Of a DNA stretch of 64,000 nt, positions 18,439 through 28,306 are shown one piece after another. The stretch covers positions 14,626,001 to 14,690,000 of the forward strand of contig NC_091017.1 in NCBI RefSeq assembly GCF_041296385.1, in the 5' to 3' direction. The translations under genes and the position numbers were made by a program. The stretch's first letter is position 1. Each line of letters starts with the position of its first letter. Below the pieces are notes generated by a model, which saw only the letters and a list, made by a program, of their open reading frames with translations, was not told where the DNA came from and made no database searches. This DNA comes from Aphelocoma coerulescens (lineage: Eukaryota > Chordata > Aves > Passeriformes > Corvidae).

Positions 18439-20994
18439 CAGGGACCAATTAAAACCAAAATTATTTCTGGTCCAATACTGCCATTACTGTAAGTTTCACT
18501 GGAACCTGGTAACAGTTCCCATCAGTGAGTGAGTTCAGTGGGTGTGAGCATATGCCCTGGGCCAGAACTCAGAACAAGACCAAGAATGATTCTCTGTTTT
18601 AGATGAGTTATTCTGCATCCCGTCTGCAACTGAGAATAGCTGCATGACCAAGTCAAGGAGCCTCAGTGTACAAGTATTTGATTCCTGCACTTCTGATAGG
18701 AATAACCTAAGCAATGAAGTTTGCTTTCAAGAAAATAATTTATTAGAACAGTAGCTATTTTGTATTCCCCAAAGGAAAACTTACCAAAAAGAAAAGACGA
18801 AAGTACCGCTATATACAAAGACAACAAACTTTAACAGCAGTTAAAGCATTTTAAACAGCAGTTTCCTTGTTTTAGAAAATTAACTCTTTAGAGAAGCATT
18901 ACATCTTTAGACGTATTCTGTACAATTCTTATGTGATCTGTTTTCACACAACAAAGGTAACCAATTAACAACTGGTCTTGAAGGCATAAGCTACCAGCTC
19001 ATTAATTATCTTTCTTTTCTAGCAAAATCAGGCCTTATTTTCCAAGAAGTATGCTTTATTGTAAAAGATTATAACATCTAATTTCAGAAAATTTTCACTG
19101 CTTACAGGTAATGGACAAAGTCTAGACAAGAAATAAGCAAGATAAAAGTGGCTCACATCAAGAATTGACTCTGTTCTCCATTTAGCTGATGATTTTCCCA
19201 AAATTTGCAAAAAAAAAGTACTCCAGAAGCCTCTGCTTACTGAAAGAGACCATTTAATAAAACCAAAGATTGCTGAGCAACTTTTACTATGCACAATACT
19301 AATGTAAGTTTCAACACCTGTTTAATGTCTCACTAATTCTTCACCAATTCCATATTTCAGAACTGGGAAAAGGCTGGAACAGCAGGTATATTACCCTTTT
19401 TACAGTAACATTTTCCAGAGTTTTTAAGAGATACTAAGTGCATTCTAAGGAATCCATTCTTTATGTTGAGACTTTAGTACTTTTAGTCCAAAAATAACAA
19501 ATGGGAAAACTTGATTCCATAAAGCTGAAAAATCACTCAGCTTCCTATTCGGTACTTTGTAGGAGGAATATGAAGGGGCAATTTCTAGGAAAAAGAAGCA
19601 TTCACATTATGTACTTTACACTTGAATTTTTCAGAGAAACAACACTGAAAATTACAACAAATGGTATCTTTAAAACCGGCCAATATGAAATTAGAAGGTT
19701 GCCAGTTCTGCAGTTATGACCATAGAATCACAGAATGGTTTGGGTTGGGAGGGACCTTAAAGATCATCTCGTTCCAACCCTCTGCCATGGGCAGGGGCAT
19801 CTTCCACTAGACCAAGTTGCTCAGAGCCCCATCCAGCCTGGCCTTGGACACTTCCAGGAGTGGGGCATCCACAACTTCTCTGAGCAACCTCTTCCAGTGC
19901 CTCATCATCCTCACAAGAATTTATTCCTAATACCTAATCTAAACCTTTTTCAGTTTGAAGTCATTCTCCCTTGTTTTGCCATGCTCTTCTAAATAGTCTC
20001 TCTCCATGTTTTCCTCTTGTCAAAATATATTTCATAAAAGCCTTGAATTTCATAAGAGACAGACGCCTCTTTTTAGTGTTTTCCTAAAAATACTGCCCTA
20101 GTTTACTGCTTTCTTGGTTTTATTACTCCTAAGGAGGAGTTGATGTCATGCCAAGTGTTACAAGACCTTGAGGAAAAGGATTAGATTGCTGTGAGCAGGT
20201 AAAAGCTGGCCATGTGCTTGGCACATGGATCCTGCTACTACGAAAAATGGATTTTCTTTCTGTAACCCTTAGAGACAGTATGAATATATATTTACCAGTA
20301 CTAAACTAGTAAAGAACAGTACATTAATAATCCAAATGACAGGTCATTTCTTTTCTCTCTGATGAACAGTCCATCCCACCAGCATCTCAAACTTTGGTTT
20401 ATTTTGGGTGGTTGGCACTGTTCCTATCAATTCCTTCAAGTGAAATTATATTTATTTACAACAGCTGTCCTGTGAATGCAAGAATATTTGCTGTTGGCTT
20501 TGATTTGCTGGATAGCTAAAATTTACTGAAAGAGGTCAGAAAGATAGAAAGCAGTTCAGGGGAATAAACAGTGAAGGAGATTAAAGGAGTGAAAAGTTGG
20601 AGAAACACAAAAGGAAGAAAACACCAAAACCCACCAGGTCTGAAAAAGAAAGTAGAAACCTATATGAAAGGGAAACAGTTGCAAATGCTGAAAAAGTTCA
20701 AAAGGAAGATGAGAGAGAGTATAAAATCTAAATTAATTTGTAACTTTAGCTAAATAATTAAGGCTTGGTAAAGTAAAAAATGGGGCCTCATCCCCCCAAA
20801 ACCAAAAAAAACTTCAAAGACTATTTAGCAAGAGACAGAAAACAGGTCAGGAAATGCCAGTCTGCTGGGATCTAGGCCGTTTTTGTCTTTATTTTGATGG
20901 AAGTTACACTTCTCTGAAAAAAAACCCCAAACCCTCCAAGTGCTGCAGTCACCTTTCAGCTGACTTTGACAGGTTTTGGATCAATGCCATTTGT
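18439..20994. other. AT-rich intergenic stretch with one CR1 fragment
   Basis: No coding homology or RNA gene was recognised apart from the CR1 end at 19721. Short frames are unsupported. The same sequence is at 42183-44738. Confidence 0.6.
19721..20015 (-). mobile_element. CR1 LINE 3' fragment
   Basis: Starts CATAGAATCACAGAATGG and continues GGGAGGGACCTTAAAGATCA, the reverse complement of the avian CR1 3' end (ATTCTATG-type tail). Further CR1-like text follows (GGCCTTGGACACTTCCAGG). The right edge is approximate. Confidence 0.88.
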
Positions 20995-20999
20995 ATAAG

Positions 21000-22291
21000 T
21001 GTAGCGGGTTTAGTTCAGAAACCGGGCAGAAACACTAATTAAGTGCAGTGGTTTGGTTCAAAATATCTATTACTTACTTATTTTCCTTCTGTGAGATAAG
21101 AACTAGGAAAAAGCAAAGCAGGCACAAACCTTAAACAGCTGCAGTAAGAGTTTTATTACTAATAGAATTAAAAGTAAAGAGAAATAACAAGAAATTAAAG
21201 CAAACCCCCTCCCACTCTCCAGCACTTTCCTCCTTTTATCCAACTCACACAAAGGGTAACAGAACATGGGATGTTAGTCAGTGTTACAGTTCTTGGTAAG
21301 TCTCTCTCTTACGCTTAAGGGAAAAAGGGTTTTCTTCAGCTGCACGTGGTTCCCAAACTGCCATCAACAGCAGACCCACCCAGAAAGAAACAATCTGCTC
21401 TGGTGTAAAACATCTCTTCCGTGAAAAATCTCAGTTCCTTCACACTGCCAAACATGGGCCATCACACGGGGTTATTAATCTTTTTAAGGACGAGTTATTT
21501 TGACCTGAACACAAAGGCGTTCTTCCCCACAAGCCTCTAAAAGCCTCTCACTGCTTCTATATAGCCTGGCATAGGCACTCTTCACAGTCTTCATGGGCCA
21601 CACATGAATTCTCCATCCCCCCATGTACTTCAAATGGATTAAAGAGACAAACAGATTGTGATATTACAGTTTCTTCCCACGGCAGGCAAGAAAGTTTTTT
21701 TAAGCTACACGTGAAAAACGTGGCACCAGCCTCTTTTCTCCGGTTGCCATTTTCAGCTTTGTCTCACATGACTCACTTTCTCTTTCTCTCTGGCTCTGAA
21801 ACTGCCATGTTGAAGAGTGTTCTTGTTCTGGCTTTACAGCAGAAGAAAGCCTCGCTCCCTCTGTGCTGCTGGCTGCATGGTGTCTTCCTCAGTTTAGCAC
21901 GAAGTGTGCTGACTGCAGAAAGGAGGCTCCACTGGCTCCTGCTGGCTCCACCGGCTCCACGTGGAGAGGAGAGGGACCCGCCAGTCCCAAGAAGCCGCGC
22001 CGGATGGGTTTAGCTGTGTGGCAGACCATGGCTGGTTTTAGCTGCCTGCGGCTCTGGGATAGTTCCTCCCCCAGAGACCCAGGGTCCACGCTGCGGCATT
22101 GGGAAAAGGGGAAGGTAGCAGGGGGCCCGGCCCGGCCCAGCAGGGCCCAGAGGCTCGAAGCCCCCCCACCTTCTGGCAGGCGAACTGGGACAAAAGGCAA
22201 TTCCCGCCTTTCCACGTGGTTTAAATATGTAAATTGCGAGAAGCGTCATTAGTCTAAAAGACTGTCCATCAACTCAGGTTCACCCACTACA
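21000..22291 (-). mobile_element. Solo ERVL-type LTR
   Basis: The 1,292-bp block is bounded by TGTAG and CTACA. The flanks ATAAG (20995-20999) and TTAAG (22292-22296) form a 5-bp target duplication with one mismatch. On the minus strand it begins TGTAGTGGGTGAACC, like avian ERVL LTRs, and has AATAAA near its 3' end (about 21160). A GC-rich part at 21850-22210 would be the promoter portion. No internal retroviral sequence adjoins it. Confidence 0.72.
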
Positions 22292-22296
22292 TTAAG

Positions 22297-24069
22297 GTAT
22301 CTAGAGTCAAGTTGAAAGAACTGTTAAACAAAAGGTTTCATCGGCACAAATAGTTTCATTGTGCCTCAAACACAGCTGAGCAGCTTCCTTACTACAGTCA
22401 TATTCCCCTGTATTCCCCCACAATCCACTGTATTTCAGTATGAAAACAAGTTATCAGTAATGGTCATAAGATGGTGAATAAAACATGGCTGCTTGGTATC
22501 AGTGAGAGATTCTGGAATCTTCATTTATCACCATGCTAGTCCAGTGTTACAGCAGCAGAAATACAACTAAAAGGTGAAAGCTTTCCATTTTTCCTCCACA
22601 CTGTACATGTCTTTCATTAATACTCCTGATTCCAAATGGGGCTCAAGAATGTTTCTGCTCAATATTCACATAAAAGCATAAGGAATTCATAGCTAGGAGA
22701 CAGTCCAAACCTGGGTGCAGCACAACAGACACAGCTGGCTCCTCAAGTTGTATGTCTGGGCCAATTAAAAAAAAAAAAAAAAAGGTAGCAAGCAAACAGA
22801 GAATGCAGAAATAGTTGCTCCAGAGGGTTTTTAAGGTGGAAAAGGAAATCTCCACCTGTTCCATTAAAAAATAAATAATCACTTCGCACTAGTTGCCCAT
22901 GCATCACATTCCACAGGCTGCCAGCATTAGGATCATGTGGGTAGATGACAAGAATTCAAACTACTGACATCAATTATAATTCATTGGTGACATCAGCTCC
23001 TGGTTGGATCATTCCCTAAGTACTCTATCACTGTTACTCCCACCGTCACCAGGCTGAATATACACACAGGCCTTCTGATTCAGCTACACAGAACATATAA
23101 ATACAAATGTTTAGTCATAAATTGAAATCATATAGCAAGGATTTGAATAATAGAAGATATTTTCCCTCTGTAAGGAAGTTATTTGAAGTATACCATAGCT
23201 GTACTTGCAGGATGTCAAGATCAAGCATAAGAATTTGGATTCTTCTTTCCCAGCTTTCCACAATTACATTAGAACAAAAAAATGCTGGTTTATATAGAAA
23301 TTATTTTGTTCCATGAGTCAAACCGAGATAAGTTTGAGATTTCCTAGCTAGAATCCAACTATGTCAGTCCATTTTCAAAATAATGTGGGGTAACACAAAT
23401 GATCCCACTTCATGAAGGGCAGCCACTGAGCTGGCTGGAAGGAACAGGGTATTGTTCCATGAAAGACTTCCAGGTTTCTTCTCTCCCCACAGCCCTGTAA
23501 CTGTGTCATGGCACTGTGCCATAGGGAACATCCCAAGGAGGCCGGGAAATGCACTGGATTTATGGCAAAGGCAGGAAACGGGCCTGTTCTGTATCCCACA
23601 CACTTCCAGAGCGCTGCCAAGGCACACGGGGCTGCAGGGACACGCCGTGTGCCAGGCGGGATTTGGTGTCACCCAGGTGCCTCAGCCCCAGGGCTGGCAG
23701 GGTTCCAGGCACAGGGCAGCTGCCCCCGTCCCGTTTCCCGGCAGCCCTCCCGGCTCCACGGGGGCCACAGGCCTTGCCCACAGCCGGACGCCGCTGGCAG
23801 CTTTCCCCTTCGGCCACGCACAATTCCCTCTCCCTCCGTGGCACCAGCGGCCCCCGGGCTGCCTGCCTGAGCCCTCCGCACCCCCGGCCTCTTCCCGGGC
23901 ACCTTTGAAGCCCTCTCTACCCGAAAGAACGGCAGCAGCCCCCTCCCCGGTGCTGTGGGATGCGGCAGGAAGCTCCTGGGAAAGCCGCTCAGCCCTCCTG
24001 AGGCCGGGTGCCACAGCTGCCCTCAGGCTGCGAGGGAGAACAGCAGCGGCCTCTGCCAGCACCTGCCAA
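22297..24069. other. Intergenic, AT-rich then GC-rich, no gene seen
   Basis: It contains an A17 run at 22767-22783. GC content rises sharply after about 23600, producing many overlapping chance frames on both strands. No homology was recognised. Confidence 0.55.
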
Positions 24070-24360
24070 CTCCCGCGGGTGCCTCCCGAGCCTCCTCTGC
24101 TCCAGGCTGAGCACCCCCAGCTCCCTCAGCTGCTCCTCATCACACCTGTGCTCCGGAGCCTGCACCAGCTCCATGCCCATCTCCTGGACGCGCCCCAGCC
24201 TCGTAGTGCGCTCCCAAAAGCGGGCCCGGGATTCCAGATGCACCCTCAGCAGTGCCGAGCACAGGAGCATTGCTCCAGGTCACAGAATCATAGAATATTC
24301 TGTGCTGGAAGGGCTCCACAAGGGCCCTGAAGTACAACCAAAACCTCTCACAGCGATGTT
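24070..24360 (-). mobile_element. CR1-derived fragments
   Basis: At 24281 CACAGAATCATAGAATATTC followed by a GCTGGAAGGG stretch is a CR1 3' end in minus orientation. The preceding 24090-24190 resembles, on the minus strand, the CR1 segment encoding E-E-Q-L-R-E-L-G-V-L-S-L-E. The two may be separate insertions; edges are approximate. Confidence 0.6.
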
Positions 24361-25090
24361 CAAATGTCAGAAGCAGCAGAAGAAAGGAAGACATTTTTCT
24401 TATCAGAGCATCAACCAACCTGAATTAATACAATGAAATGAAAAAACAGGTTAGGATGGAACACTCTCAACTTATTTACATACTGCCTTCCATCATTTTA
24501 AAACTTGACTTTATGTGGTTGGTTTCTAGCATTTTTCACTTTCCTTTTCCTGGCCAGAAATGAAATAGTTCCCTTAAAAATAAGACCAAGACGTGCCCAC
24601 CGCTGGCCATAAAGGAGCCCATCAGCAATGGCAGTAATGCCGCTGGGATAAAATACTCAAGAGGGGGAAAAAAAGGTATGGCCCAGATTGCAGCCGGAGA
24701 AGAAACCACGGTGCCAAGAGAGAGCCTCAGGGAAATTGACTTTTTTAGATTATTTGTGTCTATTTGGCCGAGAGGATTTAAGACTGCATTCCCCATCTGA
24801 TGGAGTCACTCAGTGTGCAGAATGCTTTTTCACATGAAGTCTCTCAAGACTTATCTCTGCTTGAAAGAATCAAGAACTTGCGAATGATATACATAAGTTG
24901 GGTTGTTCTGGTGTCTTGGTTTTTTATCCCATTACCAAGTAATTTACATGTGAAATTCTTGTTGCAGAGGCCCCAGTCCAGGGGCTCTCCTGTCTGGACC
25001 GGGACACAGCCTCCCTGAGTTTCCATCAGTGCTCAAGGGCCACAAGACGTGCAAGTCCCATCAGTGAATTTCTTGCCAGCTTTACTCATG
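24361..25090. other. Intergenic, no gene seen
   Basis: Mixed composition, with only short chance frames. Confidence 0.5.
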
Positions 25091-25169
25091 GGATGCCCCT
25101 GAGCCTTTGGACAAAGCAGCTGCAGCTCTGGCCCTGGGCCCTGAGGGCTCCCTCAGTGGCTCCTTCTCA

Positions 25170-25700
25170 GCTGCCGGGCAGGGCCCTGCGGCTCAGTGGC
25201 GCAGGGCCGTGCGGCCCCGCCTCGGGCACAGCCCGTGTGCGGCTGCCGGGCAGGGCTGGGCTCCCGTGTGCAGCAGGGGGTGCGGGCGGGGCTCCAGCAG
25301 GGTTCCGTGCCCTCTGAGCCCCGCCCTGGGCACCTGGACACCGCCCCGGCCGTGCCTGTGACGCTCCGTTGCCACCGGGGCCATGGCAACAGCAGAAGCG
25401 TCTTCGGGAATCGCCCCGCGGGCTGCAGCAGCACGGAGCGAGCGCGGCTGCCATTGTGGGAGGCATTCCTTGGCCAGAGAGCCTGTTGGCAGCGCCACTG
25501 CCGTTCCCGGAGGCATTCCTTGGCCAGAGAGCCTGTTGGCAGCGGCACTGCCGTTCCCGGAGGCATTCCTTGGTCAGAGGGCCTGTTGGCAGCGGCACTG
25601 CCGTTCCCGGAGGCATTCCTTGGTCAGAGGGCCTGTTGGCAGCGGCACTGCCGTTCCAGGAGGCATTCCTCGCCCGCAAGGCCCACTTGTGCCAGGTGAT
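25170..25700 (+). promoter_or_regulatory. CpG-rich segment, candidate promoter for next unit's AFF1-like gene
   Basis: The segment is GC- and CpG-dense, unlike its surroundings. It has GC-box-like motifs near 25213, 25284-25292 (GGGCGGGGC), 25317-25326 (AGCCCCGCCC) and 25341. An inverted repeat, GTTGCC at 25368 and GGCAAC at 25385, resembles RFX half-sites. No TATA box was seen. It lies 2.6-3.1 kb upstream of the start exon at 28280, a plausible first-intron distance. Promoter activity and a transcription start are inferred. The copy at 48914-49444 would serve unit 3. Confidence 0.45.
25461..25670. repeat. 50-bp tandem repeat, 4.2 copies, in CpG-rich segment
   Basis: Units start at 25461, 25511, 25561 and 25611 with AGGCATTCCTTGG; a partial fifth begins at 25661. 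Copies 1-2 read GGCCAGAGAGCC and copies 3-4 read GGTCAGAGGGCC, suggesting stepwise growth. The array creates apparent repeat proteins in several frames, none supported. Confidence 0.95.
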
Positions 25701-28051
25701 TCTCCCCTTGGCTGCGCGGGGGCAAACGGGCCAGCCACGGATGGCTCTGCTGCCTTCCTGCACCGTGCAGCAACAGGAACAGCTTCAAATGCGGGTTCTT
25801 ACTGCTGCCTCTGCGAGCTGACAGCAGTTTGCTGGGAAAGAGGCCTCTGACCAGAGCGACTGCCTTTAAGGCCTTGTTTGTGCAATTATTTCAGAGTATT
25901 ATTACCCAGCCCTCAGTGGGACAAATTAATGTCGGGTGGAGAGGGCAAGGTTGCAGGAGGGCTTGCTGCTGATTCAGCTTTAATCCTCAGTGTCTTTGAG
26001 GCGCAGCAGAGCCAGGCAGTCCCTGGGAAAGGAGGGCAGCACAGAGGCCCCTGGGTTCTGCCCCGTGTGCTGCCAAAAGGTGCCAGCACTGAGGAGGAGA
26101 GGCTTGAGCGGAGAGCCAGCAGATGTGTGGCAGGGGAAACTCTGGGCTTTTCCTGGGCAGTGCCTGCAGCAGCTGGGGCCTGGGATTGCCCTGTTGTCGG
26201 GATTGAGAGCGGCTGCGAGGGGCCGCTCTTCCCGTTGAACTGTCACAGGCAGTGACTCCAGAGAGAGGTGGCAAAGCCGGTGTGGAAGAACCCACATCCC
26301 AAAGTGAAGCCAAAGCTATGGATTTATTACTTTCCACTTTTAAGAATCAAGGCCATTTTAATCACAATGGTCTTGTACATCTACTGGTATATTATATGTA
26401 TATAAGTCCAATGGCCACCAGAATATTTTAATACTTTGAGTTCAGGTTGGACAGGCCTTTGAGCAGCCTGGTCTAGCGAAAGGTGTCCCTGCCCATGGAA
26501 GGAGGGTTGGAAGTAGATAATCTTTAAGGCCCCTTCCAAGCTAAAACATTCTGTGGTTCTGTAGTTCTGTATTTCTACGAATCCGGTGTGTTCTCTGCCT
26601 GTATGTCAAGGTGACCCTTCAAATACCTGAATGTGTGCAAAACAGCATGCTTTGCCCATAAAAAGAGCATGTGAAGGTCAGTGATAGCAAGATCTGAAGG
26701 AAAAGCTCTTGAGATGGGTACATAAGGTTTAGGTCTCCAAGCAGCCTCCAAGCTTCCTTGCTCCTTCAGAGCAGCTCTTTGCCTGTGGCTGGACGGAGAA
26801 AGGCAGCAAGAAGAGCAATCAAAGATGTCCTGCTAAGGGATGCAGCAATGAGTCTGGCCAAATACAGCACTGTCAAAACCTTGTAAGAATTCCCATCAGG
26901 GTCACTTGGGTACCTGCCTTCATCTCCCCAGCGAGGAAAGCTCGTGTTCAGAAGCACAGCTTGGTTGCAAAAGCATTTGTGCCCTGTGGCAATCGTGTCA
27001 GGTTAAGGACGCCTGCGCAACCTCAGATCCATGGGGCGTCAGCGAGGTTGAAAACCTGGCCCTGTCCAGGGCATTTGCAAAACTTTTTGCCTGTCTAGTG
27101 AAGTCTGGATTTTGCTGCTGGCCACTCACGTGCTTTGTGGCCATGTTAAGGACAAGCTGGTGACAGAGCAGGTTTCCCTGCCATGCTGTCTATTCACATG
27201 GGTGCGTGCATCTCTCTCTGCCCAAGTTGTGCCAATGCCCGGTCCATTCAAGAGAAGTTGGAAGAAACCTGGAATGACTCCTCCCAGTATGCGCTTCCAA
27301 CTTCTCCCACCTTTGTTCCTCTTTAAATCCAAGTGGGCACCTTGTTCTTTCAAGGCAGTTTATTTCCCAGCCAGTGTTACGGTTTTCATGATTGTGAGGA
27401 GGGAACAAAGCTGCAGTGTTTGTTTGCTTCCAGATCTGTCCTCTCAGCTTAGTGTGAGTGCCTATTCTGAGGCTTCCCAGCTGCAGGGGGAGGTGGGGGT
27501 CTGACAGGATTCCATCCGCAGTGGCCCGTGTGTTTCTGTGGCTTGCAGAATGGTTCCCTGCTGGTCCCTTGCCTGGTGTTAAAGCCGTGGCCTGGAGCTC
27601 AGCTGCTGCTTCCCCTCTTCCCCCAAGTGTCTGTGCTCCTGTCTCATGTCAGCTGCCCTCAGTGGGGTGGTTCACAAGACTTCCCACAATGCTCCTGTAG
27701 CCTCCTCCCCAGTGAGAATTCATTCTGCTCCCTCTGGACTGTGAGATGCTGCAAATGAAGGTCACAAATTGAAATGGAAATGTTTTCAGTCCTGTTTCTG
27801 CCTCTTGGAGATTTTTTGCTTCTGCTGAGGGATCTCATTACCTTTTAATCTAGAGCTGTCTTTTTAGGGCTTTCTTTTCTCCTTTTCTTTCCCTCCCCTT
27901 TCCACAGATGCTGCCATTCACGTGAGGCCCATTTGGTTGTCCAAGGGCAGGGTTCTAAGGGCACATTTACACTTAAAATGGAACCAGATATCCTGGAGCG
28001 TGTAGCATGGCCTGGTTTGTCATGCTCTTGGCCCAGTGTGGAGCTAGGAGC
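25701..28051. other. Intergenic or first-intron stretch, no coding exon seen
   Basis: Sequence between the CpG-rich segment and the next unit. It contains a CR1 end at 26436-26578. An acceptor-like CTTTCCACAG at 27898-27907 is followed after 14 bases by GTGAGG, too little to call an exon. Confidence 0.5.
26436..26578 (+). mobile_element. CR1 LINE 3' end
   Basis: The stretch from GGTTGGACAGGCCTTTGAGC through GTGTCCCTGCCCATGG to TCTTTAAGGCCCCTTCCAAG is the standard CR1 3' end in plus orientation, with a degenerate TTCTGTGG/TTCTGTAG tail. Confidence 0.88.
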
Positions 28052-28306
28052 TGACCTGAAATGCAGCACCAGCACTGGGGGCAGGGGAAAATGGATCTCT
28101 TGGTTCTCCCCTTCTCAGCTACGTGGAATCCCCATGTTTGCATGGTTGATGTTTAGGAGCACTGCAGTGACTCCCAGTTGGGCACTCAAGGCTCTGAGTG
28201 CAGCAAGTCCCCGGAGATCTGGACCCCTGCTTTAGGTCTGAACTCATGCAGATGGTGAATTCTGTTTGTTCTCTTCCAGAGAAGCTGATCGAACTGAGGC
28301 TTCGTA

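Larger units (their letters stand above)
1..28051. repeat. Tandem array unit 1 (contains full provirus)
   Basis: Sequence from base 1 recurs at 28052 and again at 51796 in the same orientation. The unit is 28,051 bp long. Removing the extra 4,490 bp of retroviral sequence leaves 23,561 bp, which equals unit 2 minus its 183 bp of private intron insertions. The window opens inside the array, so the true duplication breakpoint is unknown and the start at base 1 is arbitrary. Order within the unit: AFF1-like gene (229-10004), provirus (13569-18432), CR1 (19721), ERVL-type LTR (21000-22291), GC-rich block, CpG-rich segment (about 25170-25700), then the next unit. Confidence 0.97.

Noticed and set aside
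23452..24330. 292-codon open frame on the plus strand
   Set aside because: It lies in GC-rich sequence where several overlapping frames on both strands are open, runs into CR1-derived sequence, has low-complexity Ala/Pro/Arg content and shows no recognisable domain.
25461..25670. CRISPR-like array
   Set aside because: The 50-bp units are directly adjacent with no unique spacers, in vertebrate DNA. It is a minisatellite.
25167..25763. 198-codon minus-strand frame with internal repeats
   Set aside because: The repeats come from the 50-bp minisatellite, which is open in several frames. There is no coding signal apart from GC richness.
27908..27921. 14-bp micro-exon beginning with ATG before the AFF1-like start exon
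   Set aside because: It has an acceptor and a GTGAGG donor but is too short to support. The ATG in exon A has its own in-frame upstream stop.
28052..28052. A true duplication breakpoint at the unit boundary
   Set aside because: In a continuous tandem array the boundary is arbitrary. No novel junction can be recognised without seeing an end of the array.
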